Source: Hyaloscypha bicolor E
Taxonomy: Eukaryota > Ascomycota > Leotiomycetes > Helotiales > Hyaloscyphaceae
DNA: 64,000 nt
NCBI RefSeq assembly: GCF_002865645.1
Contig: NW_020194512.1
Span: 3,575,183 to 3,639,182 of the forward strand
Direction: 5' to 3'
Part shown: piece after piece, positions 1 through 10,472 of the stretch
Position numbering within the stretch: position 1 is the stretch's first letter
Layout of the letters: each line of letters opens with the position of its first letter
Program-made: the position numbers and the translations under genes
Notes under the pieces: model-generated
The model's input: the letters and a program-made list of their open reading frames with translations, nothing else
Database searches by the model: none
Told to the model about the DNA's origin: nothing

Positions 1-35
1 ACATCTGAAGGCTATCAAAATCGGAGGAGTCTCAC

Positions 36-618
36 GGTAATCCCGCCACCAGCGTTACCCCATCCTCCAGCGAGACCATTGGCAGTTCCGACGACATTTT
101 TGTCGAAGAAGCCAGTGGACCAGACTTGGCAGGGAACGAACGAGGCGCCCAAGACACCGATGAAGAAGCGGAGGACGATGATTCCGGTGGGGGTCGTGAC
201 GAGACCAGCCATGGCAGTAGGGATGGCGCCGGCGAGTAGACAGCCAGCAAAGATGAGACGGGGTCCGAAGCGATCACACAGAGGACCAGCCATGAGGCGG
301 ATGACGAGCGTGCCGGTGAGACTCATGATGTTGGAGTTGGCGTACTCGTTCTGGCTCATGTGGAGGTCCTTCTTGATGGTGAGGGTCAAGAGAGGCGGGA
401 ACGCATACCTTGATCGTTTATCAGCACTTCGTTGCCTCAATTTCGATAGTTTGGGGGCATATTTACCATGACAAGAAGGCGGTCATGAAACCCAACCAGG
501 AGAAGAAGAATGTCCGCCCATACTTGTCGACAGGGTTAAGGACAGGAATGGAGCGCGCCTTCTTGTTAATCGGATTGATCTCCGGAGCAGCCCACAATTG
601 GGAGACTGCGAAAGGCAT
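36..618 (-). CDS. Nitrate transporter (NNP family MFS), 5' part only
   Basis: High-affinity nitrate/nitrite permease of the plasma membrane, CrnA/NrtA type. Two exons are visible: 618..467 and 408..36, with a 58-bp intron (466..409) and another GTGAGA donor at 35; the rest lies beyond the window edge. The N-terminus carries the family pattern '[18 protein letters not shown]', followed by 'GRTFFFSW' and, after the first intron, '[19 protein letters not shown]'. The diagnostic nitrate signature '[14 protein letters not shown]' ends the visible part. I chose the ATG at 618 because the family normally starts 10-15 residues before PEINP; an in-frame ATG at 708 would add 30 residues of poor quality. 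The reading frame is intact. The family is certain from these motifs; the exact paralogue is not. Confidence 0.92.
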
Positions 619-1035
619 ACCGGCAGTTTGTATTCCCGATGCACCTGGTGTTGTTGAAGTGTCGTCGTCGAGAAAAGTCTGAAATTGGCGAGGCGAAAAA
701 AGAAGCAATGATCACGAGGACAGGGCGAGGCTGGCGCTGAATAACGAACGAAGTATAGGGGTGCGCTCAACTTCATATATAGTAAACAATCCGCGACTCA
801 AAGAGGCGATGGAAAATGAAGATCTCCTTGGACCTGACTGTTTCCTTATCTGGGAAAAACCCTGGACACAGTGTTTTTCCTTCTCCACGGGACATTTTCG
901 ACCGTGCGATTTGCGGAGAGAGGGAAGCGAGAGCCAGCTAAGCGCCACTGGGCGGAAGAAGCCTTCTGGCCCATTTTTGGGATATGTATGAGACGAGCAT
1001 CTGGGGATACAAGGATGGTCCTGTTCTCCTCAATT

Positions 1036-1471
1036 CCACGGAGATCTGGAATGCCTGGAGCTACGGTTTGATCCCCCTTTTGTTCGGGGACAACCTCTTG
1101 GCTGCAGCCAAAATCCTACCAATTGAACGTACCACCAATGACGAAATCAGTATCCAGGGGTACGAAGAAACTTGATACTATTCCCAAGAAAAAGCGTGAG
1201 ATAAGAGGATTATGTCTCAGTCCCACGCCCAAAGATAACGCTGGTATCTTTGTATCGTGGGATAGCACATGCAAAACGCCACGTCCTGCCCTGCCAAGCA
1301 TCAGCATGGCATCGGGAGGCTTGGAAAATGAGGGTCTCAGCTCCCAAAAGGGGTCTCGGCAATTTGGCGGGTCGATGGGGGTTATATATGTCTGAGGCGG
1401 CGGAGAAACCGGAGATGCAGAACATCGCCCACGCGAGATAAGGTTTTGGGGACGGGGATGGCGCCGCGGAG
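1036..1471. promoter_or_regulatory. Putative NirA and GATA-factor sites upstream of the nitrate transporter
   Basis: Two matches to the NirA consensus CTCCGHGG lie at 1036..1043 (CCACGGAG, reverse strand CTCCGTGG) and 1464..1471 (CCGCGGAG, reverse strand CTCCGCGG), 418 and 846 bp upstream of the chosen ATG. AGATAA elements, the AreA/NIT2-type GATA core, occur at 1199..1204, 1233..1238 and 1436..1441, and TTATCT at 846..851. In Aspergillus and relatives NirA and AreA together activate nitrate assimilation genes. That they act here is inferred from spacing and consensus only. GATA cores are common by chance; the NirA octamers are much less so. Confidence 0.5.
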
Positions 1472-1499
1472 GCTTCAGGACTTGAACCTCAAGAGATGT

Positions 1500-2198
1500 T
1501 GGAGGAGAAGACAAACCCATCGACAATCAGCTGTGCCAGGTACACACACTCAGGTGAGAGGTGTGAAGGTCAACTTCAACAGCCGAGGAGAAGGTACAGA
1601 AGTACACGATGTCGAGGAAAATTGCTTTTGCAATGCGAGTTGAAAGTTTTCAAATCAGATAGGAGATGTCGTGGAGAAGCCAATTTCGAAATGAACTCTC
1701 GTGTGCCATTATTCTTCCGCAACCCAAATGTACATCGGTCACCTGACTGCTATCACATGACAAATCACATGACTACACATATCTTTCCCCGTCCACGTTA
1801 TCTTCTCCCTCTAGCTCAGCCGCTCGTTCTCAGCAGTCCGTAAAGGAGCCACGCCATTATTTAAGCCTTAGCAATTAATTTTGGGTTAATAATAAACCCG
1901 GCAATAACCAAAATCACACACCTTAATAAAAGTACTAAGCTAGTAAATAGCAATAATTCAAGATACTATAGTGGGTTTTTTGTCTCTTGTTTCGTGACTC
2001 CAGTCACGTGTCCTTCTCTTCAAGTACACTAGCGCTAGTTAAGGGGCTATATAAGATGTCCATGGCTGCACGGAGACAGCGATCTGTACCACGTTTGCAA
2101 GCGCGATTGACTGATGCGTGTCTGCATTTTTACAAGAAGTCTTGAATTGAATGCGATATCAATACTGCTAAGTGCTTTCTGGCCGAGTCATTGTTATT
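1500..2198. other. Non-coding stretch with an AT-rich island
   Basis: I see no supported gene. From about 1855 to 1985 the sequence is TA-rich, with runs such as 'aattaattttgggttaata', like RIP-degraded repeat DNA elsewhere in this window. A CACGTG palindrome at 2005..2010 sits at its right edge. Confidence 0.4.
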
Positions 2199-2454
2199 TC
2201 ACTCAACAGATAGTTTGACCCCTCCCCGGAACTCGCGGAGTACCTGTTCCCTGGTGGTTGTAAAGCCATTCTCAATCCCGAAAGCAACGACCAGTCTCTG
2301 ATTTGAGGCTGCTCGTTTCTGCAAAGTTGCGCTGGAAAGAAGTTCGTGATATATGTGGTTTTGAGGCAACAATGGCAATGAAAACCCAAAACACCAGGGA
2401 TGAAATAATGCCAACTGCCGGAACAATTTCAACTGGGTACTGGAAACTCGTCAT
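2199..2454 (-). pseudogene. Possible N-terminal remnant of a cytochrome P450
   Basis: Reading from ATG 2454, the first frame has a hydrophobic anchor ('VGIISSLVFWVFIAIV') and then 'SRTSFQRNFAETSSLKSE'. The neighbouring frame continues as 'NQRLVVAFGIENGFTTT' and 'REQVLREFRGGVK' before a stop at 2199. The two halves join only with a one-base frame change and no splice signal fits. An N-terminal anchor followed by 'RLxxAFGIxNxFTT..EFR' resembles the start of some fungal P450s. No haem-binding region is nearby, so only the first ~80 residues survive. The family call is tentative; it could be another anchored protein. Confidence 0.35.
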
Positions 2455-3032
2455 GAGGATAAGGATGAGTTAATTTTGTGTCTGAAGTCTTCTTCATACT
2501 CTAATTATCTTCCACTCCTCGATATTGTCTTTGCTGTTGATTAATTGCCACCGTACTATTCAACTGTGGATCGTGACACGACATTCTGCAGTGTCACCTT
2601 TCACAACAGGCCTATCCCAGCGCTAATAAAACAACTTACAACCCGCCACTTCTTTGTTGGATTTAGGGTAAGGGTTTGACTGAATAAGGAAAGTCACCCG
2701 CCCGAAAGGAAGTCCAGGGTCGTGAGTACCTGTACTCCTCCAAGTTGAGATATATCACGTGCTCCAATCTTTTGATAACCGCCTCAATAGAAAGAGTCAA
2801 TTGGAAGAGGGTTTCATGCACAGGTGATAATACTTCCTACAATCATTTTCTTTCATTGTTTTTGCGTTGTCAGGTGACGAGAATGCCAAGTCCCTGCCGT
2901 GTCTCGGTCAGCTGGTTAAGTAGGTTAAGCCACAATCAAAACTCATCAGCTCCTAAAGCTCAGCCGCGGACAACCTCAATACCTCTCTAACATATCTCAA
3001 AGGCGTTAATATCCTCCCAAACCTCACTAGTC
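2455..3032. other. Intergenic region, no gene seen
   Basis: Short unsupported ORFs only. The last ~80 bases before 3033 are pyrimidine-rich and probably form the promoter or 5' UTR of the hydrolase gene. Confidence 0.4.
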
Positions 3033-4187
3033 ATGTCATCAGACAAGCACACCCTCCTTTTCCACCCCTCCTCGTCTCCTGGCCACCCGTTGGACCTCCC
3101 TACCGACATAACCAGGCACTACATCCCCACCCCCCTTGGGACCCTCGAGCTGCTCTCCGCCCAGCCCAGCATCTCATTCTCTCCTAGGAAAAAAGCTATC
3201 CTCTTCCAACACGGCGGTTTCGGATACGCCTGCGTTTGGCTCCCCTTCCTGACCTACTTCTCCTCACGCGGCCACCCATGCTATGCTCTCTCCCTGAGGG
3301 GCCACGGCGCCAGCTGGAAACCTTCATTCTTCTCACTCGTCTGGCGATACGGCAAAGATACCATGGCCCTCGATCTCAAATGTGGCCTCGAATTCGTCAA
3401 GTCTCTAGAGAAGGAACGGAGGGGAGGAGAGATGGACGATGAGGATTTGGTTCTGGTTGGTCATTCGGCGGGTGGTGGGTTAGTACAGCGGTTTTTGAGT
3501 CGGGGGATGGCGAAAGTTGGAGGAGCTGTGATTTTAGCGGGTTTTCCGAACTTTGGGGGGTGAGTGAAAGTTTCATTCTCTTTGTATGGGGTGGGGAAGG
3601 GGGATGGACAGTGAAGGGAATAGTGCTAATTTTGGTGCAGATTGGGGGTGTATTGGAATTGGTTTAAACTAGATCCTTGGTTTGCGCCGCGTCTCTATTT
3701 TAGGGATATGCGGCATCCTCGATCTCCGTTGTCCTCTACCAGTCTTGTTCATAGGGCGTTCTTTTCACCGGAGTATCCAGTAGGGGAGGTAAAGAAGTTC
3801 GAGGTACTCATGCCGGAGTATGAGAGTTTGGTGTGGCCGCTAGGGATGATGTTTAGTTTTGTGAATGTGGGAAATGTGTTGAAGAGTGTTATTGGGTGGA
3901 GAGATGGGGGGCAAGCACGGGTCTTGGTTGTTGCCGGGGAGAAGGATACTTTGATGGGTGTTGGGTTGATGCGAAAGATGGCTGCGGATTATCGACAACA
4001 GTTCATCAGCTTTGCCAAAAGTCTCTGGGGTGCCAGATTCATGGAGACATCGGAGACTAAGCCTGAGAGTAGTGATCAACAAGGGGTCGGCTTTGAGGTT
4101 ATTCAAGGTTCGGGCCATCATATCCAGAATGATCTGCATTGGGAAGAGTGTGCTCAGAAAATTTTGGCATTTGTTGATCAACTTTGA
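3033..4187 (+). CDS. Alpha/beta hydrolase
   Basis: Predicted soluble alpha/beta-fold hydrolase of 357 residues; substrate unknown. Two exons, 3033..3559 and 3641..4187, are separated by an 81-bp intron (GTGAGT...GTGCAG). After splicing the frame runs on as 'GFPNFGGLGVYWNWFKL'. The catalytic features are in order: oxyanion segment 'FQHGGFG' near residue 60, the nucleophile elbow 'GHSAGGG' near residue 143, the acid in 'VVAGEKDTLM' and the histidine in 'QGSGHHIQND' near the C-terminus. There is no signal peptide. Without the splice the first exon ends in an immediate stop, which supports the intron. Neighbours give no pathway hint. The fold is near certain; whether it acts as esterase, lipase or dienelactone-type hydrolase cannot be told. 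Confidence 0.88.
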
Positions 4188-4409
4188 TTTTTCCCTCCTA
4201 ATCGTCACTAGATTGCCCTAGATTTTCAGCTAGTCATGCGCTGTGATACTCAACTCATTCAATATACACAAATTTCCTTTCAACATCTACTTGTCGGTCG
4301 AAGATGGTTGAACTGTGTTCCTGGGACTCTGTTTCTCAGATACTCTTCTGGACATTTCCCCCTTGCTTCTTGATTCCCCCATTCTCCCCATTCTGCTGTC
4401 AGTGTCACT

Positions 4410-4891
4410 TCAAAGCACTGCCCTTGCACCCTCCCCATCCACCCTCAACCTCTTTTCGCCTCCTTTTCCATCCTTAATCAACTTCCCAAACTCCTCTCTC
4501 TCGCCCAAATCCCTCACTTCTCGATCATCTTCTTCATCGGCATTCTCCATACAAGTCCTACAGCAACATGCCCATTGCAGACGTGAAAAGTTTCTCAATG
4601 CTCTAACCCAGCTCAATTTACATTCTAGACAATGATATTCGATGTATACAACAAAGAACAAGAGAAGTCCGGTTCCGAGGATGACAACGAGGACGAGAAA
4701 CATAGCCAGGGGAACCAGAAGCGAATTGAAGGTATCGCGTGAGACAAGGATATAGAGAAATCCCTGTACTCCCATAGCGAGCTCTGTATATTGGTGAGAC
4801 GAGGGCAAGTGGCATGCGTGGTGGGAGTGAACTTACGTGAGAGCAGCGTGGAGAATATTTGAATTATTGTTTCCAGCATAGCGGCCACCAT
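4410..4891 (-). CDS. Small membrane protein, unknown function (142 aa)
   Basis: Exons 4891..4837 and 4783..4410 flank a 53-bp intron (GTAAGT...ATACAG); the splice joins 'MLETIIQIFSTLLS' to 'QLAMGVQGFLYILVSRDTF'. Residues ~1-32 form an amphipathic or membrane-associated segment, and residues ~40-66 ('LLVPLAMFLVLVVILGTG' onward) a clear transmembrane helix. A Cys-rich patch follows ('LQWACCCRTC', residues ~87-96), then a charged tail. I do not recognise a named family. It lies ~650 bp downstream of, and on the same strand as, the DUF6594 membrane protein gene. The clean splice and uninterrupted hydrophobic pattern argue for a real gene. Expression is unverified. Confidence 0.6.
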
Positions 4892-5538
4892 TGCGAATGC
4901 GTTTTGAACTGAGAGATAGCCTGCTTAGAACGGATAAGATAACGCCTTGTTGTGAAGACTTTTGATTCAAGACGTTGTGTCTCTTTATAAGTACTCATTC
5001 ATGCGCGCAACCAAAGTGTGGGAATATATCGTCATTCCGGGAAACTCGGCAGCCCGATACTAGAAAGAGATTGATCGGAGATTTGTCAGAACTACCCCTC
5101 GAACATTGTAAGAAATTGAAATTGAAATTGACTCTTTTTTACCACGTGAGGACCTGTGTGCCTTGGGGCTTTCCCTACAAATGGGCGATTCAACAGAGAG
5201 AAAGGGGGGGGGAGATGTCTGTCACGTGACCAGTGCACCTCACCTCACTTTTCGATGTTGACTTCTTCCAAGGCATTGACCACCGACAAGTCGGCATTTG
5301 CAGCACAACGGCACAGGCATCAAGTCATACATTGATGAAACAGAACTAGTAAGAGACATGAGGAAGTTTCAAAGGTCATTAAATCGTGATCCGTACTCGC
5401 CAACAACCAGGAATAATCCGCACTCCACAATACTCCAGAAACGGCCGTCAGTCATCCAAATCATATACCTTGCGGTGTCACCATAAGGGAATCCTTTCCA
5501 AACGCCTACTTGAAACTCAAACAAATACTCTGTCCAAC
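4892..5538. other. Intergenic region
   Basis: No supported gene. It holds the 5' flank of the small membrane protein gene and the 3' flank of the DUF6594 gene, with a CACGTG at 5223..5228 and a short G-run near 5206. Confidence 0.4.
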
Positions 5539-6919
5539 TTAGTTCTGAGAGATCTTGTTCTGGACGAACACCACCATCACTGCCGAGAAGCTGAATGCCG
5601 AGTATCATTAGCAACTTTGTATTATGGTTAAGAGCAGAAACTTACGCAGCAGTAGCAGTAAAGATCTCAACCCGTGAGCTTCCTGATGAAATCAGGACGA
5701 GACCAAAGGCGAAGACGCTGTTGAAAATGGCGATGAGTCCGAGAATCATTCCCATCGACTGCACCCTAGAGAGAACGACGATGGCGACGACGGGGAGGAG
5801 ACAGGCCACGATGGTTGTCAATATGGACGTAACGCGTAAGATCCAGCTTTTCGAGTAGGCGGTAAGATTCTTGTCACCAGCCTTGGAGAGATTTGAGCCT
5901 CTCGATGCCGCAGTGCCAGCGGTAGAGGCAGTGGATGCGCTTGAGTCTTGGCGGAATCGTGGAAGATGGCATGAAGAAAACGGGCCCTTCACTCCCCCCC
6001 AAAGCTTCGCCCAGGTAGGCTCTCCACATCCTCTCCACACACGATGAAACAACGGGATGAAACTGTACACTACCCATAACGTTAAGCCGTCGGGTTTGCT
6101 TCCCGCGCGAGGCACTATCAGATGCTCTTGAAATTCTTGCAGGACCACATCACGCTTTACTTCTTGAGTCTTGAACAATCCCACGAATAGGCCCCAAACA
6201 AGCTTGCCGAGTGATTTCTGCGTAACTTTCGCCTTGCCGAGTGTGCCCCAGGTCTGGGAGCCTGATCCCGTGATAGCAGAGCCATTAACAACTTCCCTTG
6301 CACAGTTCCTCAGACACTCTACATTGCTACTGTCAGCCTCTGGGAATTCTGAAACTTTTGAGAATTGGATCAGTGCAGCGTCTTTGAGAAGGATCAAGTT
6401 AGTAGTATTCCTTTTGCACAGAAATTTTCAAAGTAGCTTACTGTATTTATCCAGAATAATCCGAATCTTTTCAAGTATTTTCAATTGCTCAGGACTTAGC
6501 TCTGAGTCCTTTTGGTCCGAGTCCTTTTGCTCTGAGTCGCTTTGCACTGAGTCGAACAACCAATCCAAGTCTTCTGCAAAGTGAATTTGTGAGGCATCGC
6601 CGTGGAAATAGTCTTGGTATTCAGTTTCATGCAGTTCTTTCCTCAGTTTGATGAGTTCCGCTTGATAGTAGAGTAAAGACTTCACGTTGAGATCATTGAA
6701 CGATGGAAAGGCCACAAACGCAGGTTTGTTGGCTATTGTTCTGGCCAACGCAGGCCATCCAGGAACCGTACCGGTAACATCTTCCATGGTGACGCTTCCA
6801 TTGGGGCGATTCTTCGTTATGCCGGGATTTGGTGACTGTGAGGGTGAGGAAAAGGCTGTGGTCGTAGGAGACATCTTCTCCGACCCGGAATTAGATGTGG
6901 CGGGCTCGCTAGGGTCCAT
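5539..6919 (-). CDS. DUF6594-family membrane protein
   Basis: Three exons, 6919..6442, 6381..5646 and 5590..5539, with introns of 60 and 55 bp, give 421 residues. After a Ser/Pro-rich leader the DUF6594 pattern appears: 'GWPALARTIA' and 'FPSFNDLNVKSLLYYQAEL', then acidic helices; the first splice restores 'LDKYNAALIQFSK'. The C-terminus has the family's membrane module, 'LRVTSILTTIVACLLPVVAI', 'LGLIAIFNSVFAFGLVLIS' and 'RVEIFTATAAFSAVMVVFV', the last part being supplied by the third exon. Alternative starts are 6943 and 7009. The family is fungal and largely uncharacterised. The C-terminal helices imply a membrane location. The frame is intact and all splice sites are canonical, so this is likely functional. 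Confidence 0.85.
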
Positions 6920-9568
6920 ACCTGTATAGATATGGATGCTCATTCTCTGATTCGTCCCAAATATTGCAGCAAGTTGTGGCGAACGAGAAGTCGATAGAGT
7001 AGGAAACAAGAGATCATAAAGGGCGGTTCGTAGAAGAGCGCTGACTGACCTCGTCTTGAAGTATCGTTGCGGGGTGGGGCGAAACTATCTCAGCCGCGAG
7101 CGGGGCTTCTCTCACTCCACGGTGTGTTGTCAGCGGCCCATCGACTCTTACCCCCCGGGGTACGGAACTGATGCCCAGAAGCCAAGATATGAGCCTAAGG
7201 GGGCGAGGTGCGTTGATGCCCTGCCTTCCGGAATTCCTAGACAACCTATTGGCCTCTAGATCCTGTAGATGCGCAGTCTGAGGCGAACGAGAGGGGGCCG
7301 TCATGCCATACAGCATGTTGCATGATGCAAGAAAGAAAATCTGACTGGGTCTTGCATGCAAAGCGATCTGTTCATTCGTTCAAGGACACCGAGGCGAAAG
7401 CGATCATGAAGACTGCTGTTTCTTCGCGGGCGATGTTCAGCATAGCCCTTTTTTATGGCGATGAAGAATGTTCTCTCCTGACAGTTGGCCCGTAGGCTCC
7501 CTCGTCGATTGCAAAGTGGCAGCATTCTGTACGAACATGTGTGCTCTATAATCGTCAGCCTCAATTAACTCTTAAGCCGGGCGGCATCGCGGCCGGCTTG
7601 GTGGGAGACACGAGCCTTCTTCATGCATCTCGTGGCGACGAGCGAAATTTCTGCTGGATAGGGCTTGATATCTCACTCGGTGACGCTCGCCAAGGACGAA
7701 TAGAGAACGCAGATTGACACTGCAACTCCTGTTTGCTGGGCTGGATGTGGGTGGACCGGTCTCTGATTAGTCCAGGCCAGTCCAATGAAGCCATTGACCA
7801 AATATTCCGCCGTTGTACCATCAAGGAGTAAAGCAATAGTTCGAAAAATAAAATTAAGCTCGCTCTCTTGAATAAAGATGATGAAACGTTTGGGTGATAG
7901 AGGCGTCTCAGTGCCAATACACAGAAGTATTTTGAAATAGAAAGCAATGAAGAACAACCTCAGACTTGGTGAACCGAATCGGATAACATAAGAAGTCAAA
8001 TTCAGATTGGTCATGCCCAAAGGCATGCGTGCGCTGGCACCTACGCCCCGACCATACCAATGATGCAACTGTCTGCAGCGCAATTGAAGTGGGAGCGATG
8101 AGAGGCTCAGCTGACAGGCATCTGTCAAAATCCGAGCCTCATAGGAGGATGTCTAAGCTTCTGCAGCTAGGCAAACGAAATGCTGATTCCTGAATGACAC
8201 CGAGTGGGAGAAGGCTGGAAGGAGCCGAGATATATAATCTCAGGCGTCTCATCGCTTCCACTTGGAACAACCTTCGTTTCACAAAGTCGAACCCGACTAC
8301 CTGCCAAAAGAAACCGAGGACTGTTCCCATCACTCCTGTGCACAGGTAAGCGCCTACTATTGACAACTTGATGTGATAGGCTGTCAGCGTCCGAATGTCG
8401 GAGCTGGACCGCACGCATCATGGCGGCCAGCTGTTGGTCCACTCAGTCTCGGGAAAATTCTGCGAGGACAAGTGGCGACACCTTGCGAAAACGCGACGAA
8501 ATGTCGTCGCTTTATATAAGAGGAATCCGGGAGCCGCTAGGGGGGGCCGGTTGATGGGCCGGTCACTCTCTGTCAACGCCCAACCTTCGTCCTCCCTGAT
8601 GTGTCAACATCGACGACCGAGTAACCTACCCATCCTGGAGTCTCATCACACCACCACCGTGGTTGAGAAATCGTTGAGCACGAGCTGAGCAACCATCACT
8701 TGGTTTCGTTCCGGATCAAGTTGGCCAAGTGACAAGAGGGGTCGCAAGGCAACCACGACTGCGTGTGAAAAAGCAATCACGGAAAGCTGTACAGGGTAAC
8801 CTTTACTCGTACTCGGTCAGAGACGGGCCGGGAGAACCGAAAAAGGGTCGCGTTGTTGGGGTCCCGAGCCGGCTTTATCATCATCCTTGCTGTCCGTGGG
8901 AGCGCAGATTCTCCCTCCCCACGAGACGGCGAGCCTCATCCCTGAAGCTTCTGCTTGAAAACTGCGATCTAGGCGACTCATGTGGCTTTTCTTGCCGCTC
9001 TCTCACACACATTTGTAAGAAAGTGCAAGTGAGGCTCTCCAAAAGGCGACCCATTACAGCAGCAAACTCCTCTGGGCCCCCCACCCGTTGCTACATATAT
9101 TGCTCCTCGCAGTTTACCCCGCAGCCTCGCGCTCAGCTTCATTGTTACAATCCGCGACCCAACTACACGAACTGAGAACGCTTGATATTTGCAGCAGACT
9201 TCGCTTCGAAGGCATACAGAAACATGAACGAAGTGCATGTAGCAAATGGTCAGTTCACTTTTCCAGCTCTCGCGAAGGTACCTGCTTCCCGGCTGACGTG
9301 GATTTCTCTCGCAGTTTTAGAATACGACAACTCTGAATTTACCTCGAAAAAGCCCGCGCACACTTGCTCCATCTCGTACAGGTCATCCTCTATCAAGCCC
9401 TCCATGCGATCTAGCAGATCTCGAATCACACTTGTTGGATATGATGAAGATTTGGAGTACAAACTAGACACTGCGTACGGCACAACAGACAAAGTCAAGG
9501 AATCCACCTGGCTGGACCATTTTTTGGGCGTCTTCTGCATTAGAAGGAGAGGCAGAGTCTCGTTGAGA
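6920..9568. other. Long gene-poor region, one doubtful coding trace
   Basis: I find no gene I can support. On the minus strand, 7673..8128 and 8139..8414 contain hydrophobic stretches ('YVIRFGSPSLRLFFIAF', 'GVMGTVLGFFWQVVGFDFV') that could be remnants of a multi-pass membrane protein. No frame or splice pattern connects them. From about 8400 to 9180 the composition is GC-richer and lacks coding signal. Confidence 0.3.
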
Positions 9569-10472
9569 ATGACAGTCATGCCAACAAAACCCGAAGAGGA
9601 CGAGGTATGTGGTTCGATAGTTGGGGGTGTGGAGTATTCACTGACCCAAGTTACAGTACCACTGCCGCTCTCCGTATATCTTACCTGTCCACGTTCTTTC
9701 GACTCAAAAGGACAAGTCAAGACATTTCATACCGAAAGAAGCCAAATGTACGATCGACACCGGAAACCTTCAAGGGAACTTGGTATCCAAAACATTTGTC
9801 ATTGATGTTCTCGGATACCCTGAGTCCTGCTTTCAGCCATTGACAAAAGTGGAAGAGGCTGGAGGGACTGGAGTAACTGGCCACAAGCTCATCCCGCAAG
9901 GCGCAATCTCTCTGACGTGGTACCATAACAATAGCACCCGCGTATTCCGGGACATGCGCTTTTTGATCTCAGAGCATCCGATGTATGACCTTATCATTGG
10001 CTCCCAGTCTATCCACCAAAATAGGATCTTGGATGTGCCAAATTTGATGGATGGGGAGCATAATGTTCCTAATAAGGAGAAAGGCTGTAAGCTTGCTTCC
10101 GCCCAGCTATTTATTCCCGCGTCAATTAACAAGCTTACAGCAGAGAAACTTGAAGAGCTCCGTGATATTATGAACGAAAGAAAAACAGAGTATGCACCAA
10201 TTCAGAAGAAAGTAGAAGGGCCGAAAAAATCCAAGGACCCCAAGATTCTGGAGCAATATCATTCCCTCAAGCAGAAATATGAGATTGCCGTGCAAAACTT
10301 CAATGCCGAGAATCGACGGTTTCAGATTGATAGATACTGGAACAAGCACAAAGAAGTGAAAGGCCGCAACGAAAAACTCGAAGAACTGAGAAATGAGTGG
10401 CAAAAAGACTTCCCAGGCGAGGAGATCCCGGCACGGGTTTTGACAAACCCTAAGGCAACGAAGGGCGATTGA
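9569..10472 (+). CDS. Retropepsin-like aspartic protease domain protein with coiled-coil tail
   Basis: Exons 9569..9604 and 9657..10472 are joined across a 52-bp intron (GTATGT...TTACAG), giving about 283 residues. The spliced product starts 'MTVMPTKPEEDEYHCRSPY'. It then shows a retropepsin-type active site, 'CTIDTGNLQGNLVS' (Asp-Thr-Gly, residues ~48-61). Downstream are 'VTGHKLIPQGAISLTW' and 'MYDLIIGSQSI', which resemble the hydrophobic-hydrophobic-Gly strand after the active site of retropepsins. Residues ~170-265 are highly charged and probably coiled coil ('LEQYHSLKQKYEIAV', 'KGRNEKLEELRNEWQKD'). There is no reverse transcriptase or integrase nearby, so it looks like a stand-alone host gene or a domesticated gag-pol fragment. 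The start is uncertain because the frame stays open upstream. Confidence 0.68.

Noticed and set aside
7673..8414. Possible multi-pass membrane protein on the minus strand
   Set aside because: Hydrophobic pieces exist, but no splice sites join them and no family pattern emerges.
9250..9720. 156-codon minus-strand ORF antisense to the retropepsin-like gene
   Set aside because: Overlaps the better supported plus-strand gene, whose splice and DTG motif fit; the antisense protein has no recognisable feature.
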